DNA of 58,835 nt from CAYMTN01 sp964393335 (GCA_964393335.1 CAYMTN010000002.1:1-58835); one strand, 5' to 3'. Shown: positions 1 through 8,270, counted from the stretch's first letter. The notes: generated from the letters alone by a model not told the origin. Program-made: numbers and translations.

Positions 1-51
1 TCGGTCAAGGCGGTCAGCGACCTCTACAGCCCGCTCAGCGGCGAAGTCGTG
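1..51 (+). pseudogene. gcvH: Glycine cleavage H protein fragment (lipoyl-lysine region)
   Basis: Frame 1 reads SVKAVSDLYSPLSGEVV, the most conserved segment of glycine cleavage system H protein. It contains the lysine that carries lipoate (Lys in SVKA). In the family this segment is followed by a Glu-Val-Asn-rich stretch; here homology stops at about base 51 and the sequence becomes the antisense of rlmN. The N-terminal part would lie before the window. The opposite strand cannot explain the match, because the rlmN reading loses family resemblance here. I read it as a broken end of gcvH joined to rlmN, by real rearrangement or assembly error. Family identity is strong; the cause of the break is not decidable here. 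Confidence 0.6.
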
Positions 52-663
52 AATGGCCGGCACCAATCCGACCGTACTCAGTGTGATATGCCGCTGCCCG
101 ATATTCAGACCGGCTTCATCATTCAAGCGCTGGATCGCTTCGAGCGTCGCCTCATAGTTGTGCAGTGGCTCGCCCATGCCCATCAGCACCACGTTGCTCA
201 ACCGCTCGCCCTGCGCTTCCAACTGGCGAGCGAATACGATGGCCTGTTCGACGATTTCCCCGGCAGTCAAATGGCGGGCAAAACCCATCTGGCCGGTAGC
301 GCAGAACACACAGCCCATCGCGCAGCCCGCCTGCGTGCTGATACACGCTGTCCGGCGGTTGCCGTCATATTCCATCAACACGCTTTCGATCATCTGCCCA
401 TCGGGCAGACGCCACAACCGCTTGACGGTCTGTCCATCGGTGGAATGAAGCTCTGCGACCGGCTGCATCCCGCCAATAGTGAACTCGTCCGCCAGCCGCT
501 CGCGCAGAGCTAGAGGCAGATTCGTCATGGCCTCAAAGCTGGTGACTTTGTGCTGGTAGAGCCATTCCCATACCTGCCGCGCGCGGTAAGCGGGCTGCTG
601 CCATACGCCCAGCATGGCAGCCAGTTCGTCTGACGAAAAATCATAGATCGGCTTTTTCTGCAC
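52..663 (-). CDS. rlmN: 23S rRNA/tRNA adenine-C2 methyltransferase RlmN, 3' truncated
   Basis: Radical-SAM enzyme that methylates C2 of A2503 in 23S rRNA and A37 in some tRNAs. It starts at a GTG (661-663) with GGGAGA just upstream, giving MQKKPIYDFSSDELAAML. The N-terminal helical domain is followed by QAGCAMGCVFCATGQMGF, which holds the CxxxCxxC cluster ligands, then the SAM-binding GMGEPLHNYEA block and the HITLSTVGLVPAI block. About 200 residues are present of the usual 340-370. The expected next block (NLAVSLHA-like) is missing: near base 52 the reading turns into the antisense of a GcvH fragment. The catalytic C-terminal cysteine is therefore not encoded here. It lies 17 bases downstream of the next gene on the same strand, so they are probably co-transcribed. 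Confidence 0.85.
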
Positions 664-680
664 ACTGTCTCCCGGTAAAC

Positions 681-2261
681 TTAATCACGTCGCCGCACCA
701 TCATCCAGGCACCCACCAACAGCATCCCAACGCCGACTACAACCAATCCAATCAATCCGGCGGTTATCAAGGCATTGGAATCGCCCTGACCTTCGCTGGC
801 GGATGGCACGGGCGTTCGGGCGATGGCCGTCGGCAGGCTGCCGGGCGGCAGCGGGGTATTGGTCGTCGTAGGAAAACGCGTCGCCGTGACACGCTGTACG
901 TTCACGGTTGGCGGCTGGTCCGCCAGGAAGGTCGAAGTTGGTATCATCGTGGGCAGTGGTGTATTGATCGGCGTCGATGTCGGCGGCAGCACAGTAGCCG
1001 TCGGGATCACAGTCGGCGTGGGCGTCGTAGCAGTGTATGGGGTCCAACCTACAGCGCTTGCTGCTGAATCGCCAAACAGCCAGCGCAGCCAATCCGACCA
1101 CAGCGCCGCCAGATCACCGCCGGTTAGCGCATGCAGCGCCCCCTCGAATCCATCTGGCTGCCGGGTGATATCCAGTGCCATCTCAAACGGCGCATCCATA
1201 CCGTAGCGGTCGGCCAGGTATAACACCAACAGATAACTTTCTCGCTCCCACAACGCGCGCTGTTGGTACGGCGTATCGTCCGGCAGACTGGCCGCCAGGA
1301 CAGAAAAATCCAGCAGAGTGTCTGTGCGCGCGACATCACGTATCACATCCAGGGCGGCGATATCCGGGTGCAGCCGGAGCAAGGCTCCCAGCCCCGCGCC
1401 GAACCACGCCGGAACCAGCGTACCGCCCCAGACCTGTTCATAGGTCTGGCTCGTCATCTCGTGAATCAGCGTGTCCTGCAATTCCGAATAGCCAAATGTC
1501 TGGCGCTGCACAAAAATGATGCCGGTCGCCGCATACAACTGCCGGTACAGCGCGGGCGAACACGGGTACTGACCGCCGGTGTCGCGCCCGACGACGACTG
1601 AAATCGTCTCGCCCGTGTCGGGTGATATTTCCTCGTCGCATAAACGCACCTGGGGATCGTAGATCGCAAACTCGAAGCGGGGCGACACCTGGGTATAGTG
1701 CACCAGCAGCGACCGGACCGGCAGCAGTTCGTCGCGCATGGTATCGCCCGCCAAAACCGGATTCAGCCAGTGCAGTACGAGCGGCGGCTGCCCAGCTTTT
1801 TGCCACAAATCAGGCGCATCGTCAACAAATATGAACTGGCCGGAGGCCCGCGAAAGCTCGCCGTCCGCCGTCGTGACCAACCACTCAAAACTGACCGCCT
1901 CAAACAGGTGCGGAACCGGTGTATCGGCCAGGTCCCACACGTAAGCTAACTGGGTTACCACGTCGGTGCTTTGATCGGCAATCTGGGTTAGCGCCGGGTC
2001 CAGCGTAAAGGTCCGTTCGAACGTGCCGCCCTGGCGTACTACCAACACAGCCGATTCGATCTCCTCAAGCCGGGCATTTAGCCCCACGACAAACCGGATC
2101 GCAGCCGGGAAAATCGTCTCGGTCCGGTAGCCAAAAATGCGCCCGGTATCCGGCTCGTCGCCATCTTGGGCATGAGCGCCCTGTAGGGGGAGCACAGCAC
2201 TGACCAGCAGCGCGACGACCAGCAGCCACCCTGTGATGTGCCGGGTATATTTGATCTGCAT
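681..2261 (-). CDS. Secreted, membrane-anchored peptidase-MA-like protein with degenerate active site
   Basis: 526 residues. A signal peptide (residues 1-31, ending AHA) is followed by a beta-rich region (about 45-150), a peptidase-MA-like helical region (about 165-395), a Thr/Pro-rich linker (about 400-470, repeated PT steps) and a C-terminal transmembrane helix ending in Arg-Arg-Arg-Asp. The protein is thus exported and tethered at its C terminus. At about residue 265 the zinc motif expected as HExxH reads HEMTS, and the downstream WxxEGxA block reads WFGAGLGA. Two of three zinc ligands are therefore missing, so catalysis is unlikely. The neighbour at 2421-3728 is a paralogue with both motifs intact. 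A role in binding or scaffolding at the cell surface is inference. Confidence 0.75.
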   Translation of the reverse strand: MQIKYTRHITGWLLVVALLVSAVLPLQGAHAQDGDEPDTGRIFGYRTETIFPAAIRFVVGLNARLEEIESAVLVVRQGGTFERTFTLDPALTQIADQSTDVVTQLAYVWDLADTPVPHLFEAVSFEWLVTTADGELSRASGQFIFVDDAPDLWQKAGQPPLVLHWLNPVLAGDTMRDELLPVRSLLVHYTQVSPRFEFAIYDPQVRLCDEEISPDTGETISVVVGRDTGGQYPCSPALYRQLYAATGIIFVQRQTFGYSELQDTLIHEMTSQTYEQVWGGTLVPAWFGAGLGALLRLHPDIAALDVIRDVARTDTLLDFSVLAASLPDDTPYQQRALWERESYLLVLYLADRYGMDAPFEMALDITRQPDGFEGALHALTGGDLAALWSDWLRWLFGDSAASAVGWTPYTATTPTPTVIPTATVLPPTSTPINTPLPTMIPTSTFLADQPPTVNVQRVTATRFPTTTNTPLPPGSLPTAIARTPVPSASEGQGDSNALITAGLIGLVVVGVGMLLVGAWMMVRRRD

Positions 2262-2360
2262 AGGACCCTACTCTCCCCCTCTCGCCTTCATACGACTTCC
2301 ACTCATACTTCTATTATGCCTGAATCCTGGCAGCAGACCAGCCCGCGCCGCGTCACAATA

Positions 2361-2398
2361 CGAAAGCGCCCCAGCCTGACGGGCCGAGGCGCTTTTCG
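2361..2398 (-). terminator. Hairpin between the two peptidase-MA-like genes
   Basis: Arms 2361-2370 and 2388-2398 pair as cgaaagcgcc / ggcgcttttcg with one extra T, enclosing a GC-rich loop. It lies just downstream of the stop of the 2421-3728 gene, so a terminator is likely, although no long T run follows on the minus strand. Confidence 0.5.
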
Positions 2399-2420
2399 TG
2401 GTCACGGTAAGGAAGTGATG

Positions 2421-3728
2421 TCAGTTGCCAAACGAAAACGGCGTCGGCGTGGGAAACACGATCATCGTCGGGGTTGGAATCAACGTTGGTGGAACTGCTG
2501 ACGCCCCTAACCAGACCCGCCACCGGCTTTCGATCTCGTCAACCGTCAGGCCGGTTACCTGCTCGAGCGCCTGATTACGTCCTATGCCGGTATCCAGCAA
2601 CTCGATGAACTGGCGGTGACCTTCCAGCCCGTAGTTGTCAACCAGCCACAGGATAAACGTATAACCGACGTCGTAACCCCGGCGTGCGTTTTGCCCGCTG
2701 ACACCCGGCCCGGTCCCTTGCAGCAACACGGGCAGCTTGCCACTCGCTGCCAGATCACGCACTGACGCCAGGTAATCGTACTGCTGGTTCAACTCAAAAA
2801 ATGTGGCGTCCCCTTCGATCAGCCAGGTGCCCGCCGGCATGATCGTGAACGATGCCTGGTACAGATGTGCGACCTCATGCAGCACTGTCCCATAGGCCAG
2901 ATCAACCAGGTCGCCGCCCGAAACAACCTGCGCGGTTCCACCCCAGTCATCCGATGTCTGGCCGATCACACGCGGGTTGCTCAGGCCGACGCGCCATTCG
3001 AGCCACGCGTCATGGTTGCCAAAGAGGATCGCGCGCGGCTTATACGGCAGCAGCCCGCCCCACGCGGCCTGGTACGTTGGGCGCTGCTCAGCCATCGCAT
3101 CCATCGTCAGTTGATTCACATTTTCCGGCAATTCCTCGGTGAAAACGATAATGTCTTCGCTTTCAGTGCGAATCCATTCGTGACTCGTGTCTTCGTATTC
3201 CACGTATTGCGGCTCCGTCTTAAACGAGTTGCCTTCGGAGTCGCCAACATCCCAGAAATACGTGATCCCGACCCAGGGCGGGATCGACTCGCCAACGCCG
3301 ACTTCCCATGACGCCGTCACCACACCCGTTTCAGGATTCACCTCGACCGGGCGGCTGCGCTGCGTGCCTGGCGCGTGGGACCACACCACACGCCCGCGTA
3401 CAACCGGCCCGGCACTGCTGTGAATCTCTGCCGAGAAGGCGAATCCTGACGGGTAATGGCTGGTGAAGGTCATGTTATCAACCGTCCACACCACGTCCGA
3501 CTGCACTTGTGGCTCGCCGGTTTCGCCGGACGTCCCGGCGGCAGGTGGCGGCGTGAAGGTAGGATACGGCGTGCCGGTCGGGTACGGGGTGTGAGTTGGA
3601 TAGGGCGTCTGGGATGGCGAATCGCCCTGGGCCAGAGCCTGCATGCCCATCACTCCCAGTAATCCCACAACCAACGCCCCCGCAAATACCAGCGTCGTCA
3701 AACGCACAAGAGGAGAACGCAATTTCAT
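2421..3728 (-). CDS. Secreted peptidase-MA-like metalloprotease (gluzincin)
   Basis: About 435 residues from the ATG at 3726-3728, chosen because GGAG lies 7 bases upstream and a clean signal peptide follows (MKLRSPLVRL, hydrophobic core, cut after ALAQ). In-frame starts up to 3755 are possible. After the signal comes a Thr/Pro/Tyr linker (TPYPTHTPYPTGTPYPT), a beta-sandwich-like region (about 55-180) and a catalytic domain with HEVAH at about residue 283 and WLIEGDATF about 20 residues later: the HExxH and third-ligand Glu pattern of peptidase-MA gluzincins. A proline-rich tail ends the protein without a transmembrane helix, so it is probably released. It is the intact paralogue of the next gene downstream. 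The substrate cannot be told. Confidence 0.75.
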   Translation of the reverse strand: MKLRSPLVRLTTLVFAGALVVGLLGVMGMQALAQGDSPSQTPYPTHTPYPTGTPYPTFTPPPAAGTSGETGEPQVQSDVVWTVDNMTFTSHYPSGFAFSAEIHSSAGPVVRGRVVWSHAPGTQRSRPVEVNPETGVVTASWEVGVGESIPPWVGITYFWDVGDSEGNSFKTEPQYVEYEDTSHEWIRTESEDIIVFTEELPENVNQLTMDAMAEQRPTYQAAWGGLLPYKPRAILFGNHDAWLEWRVGLSNPRVIGQTSDDWGGTAQVVSGGDLVDLAYGTVLHEVAHLYQASFTIMPAGTWLIEGDATFFELNQQYDYLASVRDLAASGKLPVLLQGTGPGVSGQNARRGYDVGYTFILWLVDNYGLEGHRQFIELLDTGIGRNQALEQVTGLTVDEIESRWRVWLGASAVPPTLIPTPTMIVFPTPTPFSFGN

Positions 3729-3764
3729 CAGCCTGCTCCACATACTCATGTTCAAGACGATAAC

Positions 3765-4577
3765 TCAGTCACGCACGGATTCGAGCGCGGCCATCCAGGC
3801 CGTGCGTAAATCCGGCAGTCCATCAAACACATAATCCGCCTGGATGCTGGCAGCGTGCGTCTCGTCGGCGCTGGTAATGCCGGTCAGCACCAGCGCTGTT
3901 TGCAGCCCGGCCCGCTGCGCGCCAAGAATATCGGTTTCCAGCCGGTCGCCGATCATCAATGTCTCGGCGGCGACAGTTCCCAGGTGCTCCAATGCGACAT
4001 CGAACATGGCCGTTTCGGGCTTGCCGATAATAACCGGTTCGACATCAGTCGCCGTTTGAATCGATGCCAGAATGCTGCCATTGCCGGGGATCAAACCTTC
4101 CGGCGTGGGAAACGTGCGATCGCCGTTGGTGCCGATGAAATGCGCCCCACCCCGGATCAACAACGTGGCGGCTTTTAGCTTTTCATACGACACCTGGAAA
4201 TCCATGCCGACCACCACGATCTCGGCCAGCCGCGAATCTTCAGGATAACCACGCTCGGCCAACTCACGGCGAATGCCCTCGCCGCCAATGATGTATACGG
4301 GAATGCCGGGACGAAAGTGACGGCTGATGTAATCACCGGTTGCCACCGCCGACGTAATCACCTGCTTCGGCCCTGCCGGAATCGAAAAGCTGTTCAGGCG
4401 TTCGACATACGTATCCACCGTTTTGGTGCTGTTGTTGGTTGCCAGCGCATACCCGATCTGGCGCTGCTGTAGGAACCCGAAGAACTCGGCGACGCCGGGC
4501 AGGACCGTGTCAGCGCGCCACAAGACGCCATCCATGTCCAGAATCACGGCGCGGACAGAAGCTAATTGTGATGCCAT
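3765..4577 (-). CDS. HAD-superfamily phosphatase, NagD/AraL-like (class IIA)
   Basis: Predicted cytoplasmic sugar- or nucleotide-phosphate phosphatase. HAD motif I is ILDMDGVLWR near the N terminus, motif II is ATNNST, motif III includes IGKPE, and motif IV is MIGDRLETDI. Between motifs II and III sits the larger C2-type cap (VVGMDFQVSYEKLKAA) typical of NagD and of glycerol-phosphate phosphatases. I prefer the ATG at 4575-4577 (MASQLASVRAV), preceded by AAAAAGG, over the in-frame start at 4607. The length of about 270 residues is usual. It sits upstream of the metalloprotease gene on the same strand with a gap of under 40 bases, but no functional link is evident. Substrate unknown. Confidence 0.85.
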   Translation of the reverse strand: MASQLASVRAVILDMDGVLWRADTVLPGVAEFFGFLQQRQIGYALATNNSTKTVDTYVERLNSFSIPAGPKQVITSAVATGDYISRHFRPGIPVYIIGGEGIRRELAERGYPEDSRLAEIVVVGMDFQVSYEKLKAATLLIRGGAHFIGTNGDRTFPTPEGLIPGNGSILASIQTATDVEPVIIGKPETAMFDVALEHLGTVAAETLMIGDRLETDILGAQRAGLQTALVLTGITSADETHAASIQADYVFDGLPDLRTAWMAALESVRD

Positions 4578-4732
4578 GCGAACCTTTTTGCGTACGTGAT
4601 GACTCAAACCCAGTCGACCAGCAAAGATTATAACATTCTCGTCCCCGGTTCAGCATTAGTTATTCATTAATATGCCGCCTGGTAAACGGTCTTATCTCTC
4701 AGCCAGGCAAGAGCGCACCTGCCCGGCAATTT

Positions 4733-4762
4733 TTGGCAGCCAGCCGTAAGTGATGGTATGAT
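4733..4762 (+). promoter_or_regulatory. Sigma-70-type promoter of metK leader (extended -10)
   Basis: TTGGCA at 4733-4738, an 18-base spacer, and TATGAT at 4757-4762 preceded by TGG, which makes an extended -10. Transcription would begin near 4769, about 30 bases before the riboswitch. Confidence 0.6.
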
Positions 4763-4798
4763 TGCCCGCACTAAACAAGCAACATACCTGGAGTAACA

Positions 4799-4921
4799 CT
4801 CTTATCCAGAGCGGCAGAGGGACCGGCCCCGTGAAGCCGCGGCAACCTCCTAGATGAACCCCGGCGGTATAGGTTCTCTAAGAACGGTGCCAATTCCGTC
4901 AGGTTTTCTGGAAGATGAGAG
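4799..4921 (+). promoter_or_regulatory. SAM-I (S-box) riboswitch upstream of metK
   Basis: The conserved S-box core is visible in order: CTTATCCAGAG, gcagaggGACcGGCCC, gTGAAGCCgcGGCAACC, GGTGCCAATTCC and GGAAGATGAGAG. Helix P1 pairs 4799-4806 (ctcttatc) with 4914-4921 (gatgagag). Known members bind S-adenosylmethionine and switch off downstream methionine or SAM genes. Here the next gene is metK, which makes the ligand, so this is direct product feedback. A GC-rich hairpin about 50 bases further on is the likely expression platform. Confidence 0.95.
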
Positions 4922-4974
4922 CGTATGACCACCACCTCACATGCCCGAAGGTTGAGGTTACCTGTGTGCCATAA

Positions 4975-5012
4975 CGCCCCCTGGGAGAGTGTACCAGGGG
5001 GCGCTCGTGTCT
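4975..5012 (+). terminator. Riboswitch-linked hairpin (expression platform of metK)
   Basis: A perfect 10-bp stem, cgccccctgg (4975-4984) with ccagggggcg (4994-5003), has a 9-base loop and is followed by ctcgtgtctct, which is only moderately T-rich. It lies between the SAM-I aptamer and metK. An upstream alternative helix, acctca (4934-4939) with tgaggt (4953-4958), is also possible. Termination in the SAM-bound state is inference. Confidence 0.6.
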
Positions 5013-5057
5013 CTATGCCGGACCGGGTAGATAGTACAACATATAGAAGGAGCTACC

Positions 5058-6284
5058 GTGAGCAATAACAAAAGTACCATCACCTTTATGACCTCTCCTC
5101 AACTATTCTTCACCTCCGAGTCGGTCACTGAAGGGCACCCCGACAAAATCTGCGATCAGATTTCGGACGCCGTGCTGGACGCGATCCTGGTCGATGACCC
5201 GCTGGCACGCGTGGCATGTGAGACTGCGGTCACAACCGGCCTGATCGTGGTCATGGGCGAGATCACGACGTCGACGTATGTCGACATTGGCACGATCGCG
5301 CGTGATGTCGTGCGGGACATCGGTTACACGCGGGGCAAATATGGGTTCGACGCGGATACGTGTGGTGTGATCGTATCGATCAAAGAACAGTCCAGAGACA
5401 TCGCCCAGGGCGTCGACACGGCCCTTGAGCGACGTTCAGGGGAGCTGAACGAGGCCGAGTTAAACGCAACCGGCGCGGGCGACCAGGGCATGATGATCGG
5501 GTTCGCGTGTGACGAAACGCCGGAGTTGATGCCGCTCTCGATTATGCTGGCACACAAACTGACTCAGCGGCTGTCTGAGGTACGGCGCAATGGCGTCCTG
5601 CCCTATCTGCGCCCGGACGGAAAAAGCCAGGTCACCGTCGAATACGCCTACGGCAAACCCAAGCGCGTAGACACCGTGTTGATCTCAACCCAGCACGCGC
5701 CGGAAATCTCCAGCGAGCAAATTCGTGAAGATGTGCTGAAACACGTAGTCCGGCCCATCATCCCTGAAGAATACCTGGATGACGACACGAAGTATTACGT
5801 CAACCCAACCGGGCGTTTTGTGGTCGGCGGCCCGCTCGGCGACGCCGGGCTGACCGGGCGTAAGATCATCGTGGACACGTACGGCGGCGTAGCACGGCAT
5901 GGCGGTGGCGCATTTTCCGGTAAGGACGCCACCAAAGTCGACCGGTCAGCGGCGTACATGGCGCGTTATATTGCCAAGAACGTCGTTGCGGCTGGGCTGG
6001 CATCACGTTTCGAGTTTCAGGTATCGTACGCGATTGGCGTCGCGCACCCGCTGTCGGTATCCATCGAGACATTCGGCACCGGGACCGTGCCGGACGAGAA
6101 GATCGTCGAGTTGATCAACAAACACTTCGACATGCGTCCGGCAGCGATCATCCATTATCTGGACCTGCGTAAGCCGCAGTTCCGCCAGGTGGCCGCCTTC
6201 GGGCACTTTGGCCGCGACGATCTGGATGTTGCCTGGGAAAAAACCGACAAAGCCGACATTTTGCGCAAAGAAGCCGGGTTATAA
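5058..6284 (+). CDS. metK: S-adenosylmethionine synthetase
   Basis: Makes S-adenosylmethionine from methionine and ATP, releasing phosphate and pyrophosphate; cytoplasmic. 408 residues, near the family's usual 380-410. It starts at GTG (5058) with AGAAGGAG placed 6 bases upstream. The signature blocks are present: SVTEGHPDKICDQISDAVLD (methionine/ATP site), GAGDQGMMIGFACDET, and the glycine-rich GGGAFSGKDATKVDRSAAY with catalytic Lys and Asp. The N-terminal 10 residues are a non-conserved extension, and the in-frame ATG at 5088 is a possible alternative start. Regulation is read from the leader: a SAM-I riboswitch and hairpin lie between promoter and gene. A strong terminator follows, so it is a single-gene unit. 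Confidence 0.97.
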   Translation: MSNNKSTITFMTSPQLFFTSESVTEGHPDKICDQISDAVLDAILVDDPLARVACETAVTTGLIVVMGEITTSTYVDIGTIARDVVRDIGYTRGKYGFDADTCGVIVSIKEQSRDIAQGVDTALERRSGELNEAELNATGAGDQGMMIGFACDETPELMPLSIMLAHKLTQRLSEVRRNGVLPYLRPDGKSQVTVEYAYGKPKRVDTVLISTQHAPEISSEQIREDVLKHVVRPIIPEEYLDDDTKYYVNPTGRFVVGGPLGDAGLTGRKIIVDTYGGVARHGGGAFSGKDATKVDRSAAYMARYIAKNVVAAGLASRFEFQVSYAIGVAHPLSVSIETFGTGTVPDEKIVELINKHFDMRPAAIIHYLDLRKPQFRQVAAFGHFGRDDLDVAWEKTDKADILRKEAGL

Positions 6285-6318
6285 CCGGCCCACCACACGT
6301 TACGACGATGGCCAATAC

Positions 6319-6343
6319 AGGGCGCGCTCACCGCGCCCTTTTT
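6319..6343 (+). terminator. Rho-independent terminator after metK
   Basis: Perfect 8-bp stem agggcgcg (6319-6326) / cgcgccct (6332-6339), a 5-base loop, and a T run directly after it. Confidence 0.85.
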
Positions 6344-6379
6344 GGTTGGGGTGTTCGTTGCGAGATGAATGGTAAACAG

Positions 6380-6409
6380 TTGACCGTACATTAAGGCCAG
6401 TGTTATGAT
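6380..6409 (+). promoter_or_regulatory. Sigma-70-type promoter for the 6469 gene
   Basis: TTGACC (6380-6385), an 18-base spacer and TATGAT (6404-6409), located after the metK terminator and about 60 bases before the next start codon. Confidence 0.6.
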
Positions 6410-6468
6410 GAGCGCAGGCTCGTTCAGCCGCCCATACCAGTACTGCTGCTCGTACAAGGAGACGCGCC

Positions 6469-7251
6469 ATGCACAAATTCAGAGTCTGGTGGAATAGCTT
6501 CAAGACCGTTGCGATCCTGATCTCGTTCATCGTCAACGTGGTCTTGTTGATCGTTCTGCTCATCCTGCTGATGCAGATCTTCCAGATAAAAAACGGCATC
6601 CTTGAACCGTTGATCGATGGACTCCACCGGAACTTTGTTGGGCTGGACGAAGCCGTAATTGTCCATACCATTGAAGTGAACGACGAGATACCGGTCGTGT
6701 TTGACCTGCCGTTGGACCAGCAGACAAATGTCGTGCTCACGCAGGACGTGCCAATTGCGGCCAGCGCGACGTTCACCTTGCCGGGCGGTGGGGGTGTGAT
6801 CAACGGGCGGGTCGATATTGTGCTGCCAAAAGACCTGGTGCTGCCGGTCCAGTTGAACATGATGGTACCGGTCAACACTGAAATCCCGATCAACCTGCCG
6901 GTTGACGTCTCGATCCCGCTGAATGAAACGGAACTGCACGCGCCATTTGACAACCTGCGCAGCCTGCTTGAACCCTATGTACGCGCAATGGATAACCTGC
7001 CGGGCAGGTGGAGCGACGTGCCGGATTTCGTGGTCGATGCGATCCAGGGTGAAGGCGTGTACCTGTTGGCACCAACCGAAGACAGCGAGAACCCCTGGCC
7101 GGGGCCCGAAGCCTATAACACGGACGTGATGCGAAACGGCGAGACCGCGCCCGATGACTCAGGCGGTGCCGGACAGCCGGATGGATTCGTCCCGCTGCCT
7201 TCGGCCACTCCGGTTCAGGACATTGGCATCATCACGCCCTCCGATCAATGA
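6469..7251 (+). CDS. Unknown membrane-anchored protein
   Basis: 260 residues, not assigned to a family. ATG at 6469 follows AAGGAG at a good distance. One strong transmembrane helix (about residues 14-40, rich in Val/Leu/Ile) is followed by a beta-rich region with many Pro-hydrophobic alternations and closely similar short phrases (VPVNTEIPINLPVDVSIPL, VVFDLPLDQQ), suggesting a repetitive extracytoplasmic strand structure. The last 60 residues are acidic, Pro/Gly-rich and probably disordered. A short cytoplasmic N terminus and an outside C-terminal domain is the likely topology. It has its own promoter and is followed within 25 bases by the methyltransferase gene, so the two may be co-transcribed. 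Function unknown. Confidence 0.7.
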   Translation: MHKFRVWWNSFKTVAILISFIVNVVLLIVLLILLMQIFQIKNGILEPLIDGLHRNFVGLDEAVIVHTIEVNDEIPVVFDLPLDQQTNVVLTQDVPIAASATFTLPGGGGVINGRVDIVLPKDLVLPVQLNMMVPVNTEIPINLPVDVSIPLNETELHAPFDNLRSLLEPYVRAMDNLPGRWSDVPDFVVDAIQGEGVYLLAPTEDSENPWPGPEAYNTDVMRNGETAPDDSGGAGQPDGFVPLPSATPVQDIGIITPSDQ

Positions 7252-7276
7252 ACCGCGTACCAGCCGGAGGAACACG

Positions 7277-8176
7277 TTGACCGACTCATCTCGCCCGTTG
7301 TGTGATTATGAAGGATCAGGCTACCGGACCGAGTTCTGGGAAGGACAGGGTCGCGATTATGAGGACCTGACCGAACGCGCCGCGCTGCGCCAGCTCTTGC
7401 CGCCGCACGGACGGCGCATCGCGCACCTGGGCGCAGGGTTTGGCCGCATGTCCAACGAACTCGGCGGCTATGACCAGGTGATCGTGCTGGACTATTCGCG
7501 CACGATGCTGCGGGATGCCCAGGAACGGTTGGGAACCGGCGGTCGTTATCTCTACGTCGCTGCCGATATTTACCACCTGCCGCTGGCCGAGGGCGGCTGT
7601 GATGCGACCTTGATGGAACGCGTGATTCACCACATGGCGGACGTGCCTGCCGCGCTGGCGCAGATTCGCTCGATTCTGGCTCCCGGCGCACCGTTCGTGC
7701 TGGAATATGCCAACAAGCGCAACTTCAAAGCCATTGCGCGCTACTGGCTCAAACGCCAGGACTGGAACCCATTTGCCCCGGAACCGGTCGAATTCGTCAC
7801 GCTCAATTTTGACTTCCACCCGGCCACGATGGCGCGCTGCCTGGCCGACGCCGGGTTCGAAACGCGGCGGCGGCTGGCGCTGTCGTATTTCCGCATGGAG
7901 GGACTCAAGCGACGGCTGCCGACTGGCCTGCTGGTCGCGCTGGATCGGCTGTTGCAGCCGACCGGACAGATCGCGCCCTATTCGCCCAGCGTATTCACAC
8001 TCAACATCGCTGCTGGCAACACGCCGCCCGCCGCCCTGGATGGGCCACTGTTTAAATGTCTGAACTGCGGCGAACCGCTTCACCAGGACGGTGATACCGT
8101 CGTCTGCGAGCGCGGCGATGGGCGGTGGGCCATCCGTGACGGCATCTACGACTTCAAAGAGCCGGTCACGAACTGA
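7277..8176 (+). CDS. SAM-dependent methyltransferase with C-terminal Trm112-like zinc ribbon
   Basis: 299 residues. I chose the TTG at 7277 because GGAGG lies 6 bases upstream and conserved sequence begins soon after; upstream in-frame codons overlap the preceding gene. The class I methyltransferase fold is visible: motif I IAHLGAGFGRMSNEL, the acidic end of strand 2 (VIVLDYSRTML), then YVAADIYHLPLAEGGCDATL and LMERVIHHMADV. The C-terminal 40 residues read CLNCGEPLHQ...VVCERG, ending WAIRDGIYDF, like the short Trm112-type ribbons fused to some bacterial methyltransferases; the second metal-ligand pair is incomplete (VCERG). Substrate unknown: a small molecule, lipid or quinone-like acceptor are all possible. 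A clear terminator follows. Confidence 0.8.
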   Translation: MTDSSRPLCDYEGSGYRTEFWEGQGRDYEDLTERAALRQLLPPHGRRIAHLGAGFGRMSNELGGYDQVIVLDYSRTMLRDAQERLGTGGRYLYVAADIYHLPLAEGGCDATLMERVIHHMADVPAALAQIRSILAPGAPFVLEYANKRNFKAIARYWLKRQDWNPFAPEPVEFVTLNFDFHPATMARCLADAGFETRRRLALSYFRMEGLKRRLPTGLLVALDRLLQPTGQIAPYSPSVFTLNIAAGNTPPAALDGPLFKCLNCGEPLHQDGDTVVCERGDGRWAIRDGIYDFKEPVTN

Positions 8177-8208
8177 CAGGGTAGAAACCGCGCATTTTTG
8201 TTCAACAG

Positions 8209-8242
8209 CCACCTGCGCTAAAATCGCAGGTGGTTTGTTTTT
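8209..8242 (+). terminator. Rho-independent terminator
   Basis: Perfect 9-bp stem ccacctgcg (8209-8217) / cgcaggtgg (8225-8233), a 7-base loop, then tttgttttt. It ends the methyltransferase transcript. Confidence 0.9.
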
Positions 8243-8270
8243 CACAACAATCATTTAGAGGTGGAATAAC

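Noticed and set aside
4608..4732. Gap upstream of the metK promoter considered for a small gene
   Set aside because: No convincing short frame with a ribosome binding site; it contains only AT-rich sequence between divergent transcripts.
7316..8254. 312-codon open frame on the minus strand
   Set aside because: Antisense to the methyltransferase with its motif I and zinc-ribbon tail; the frame also runs through a clear terminator hairpin.
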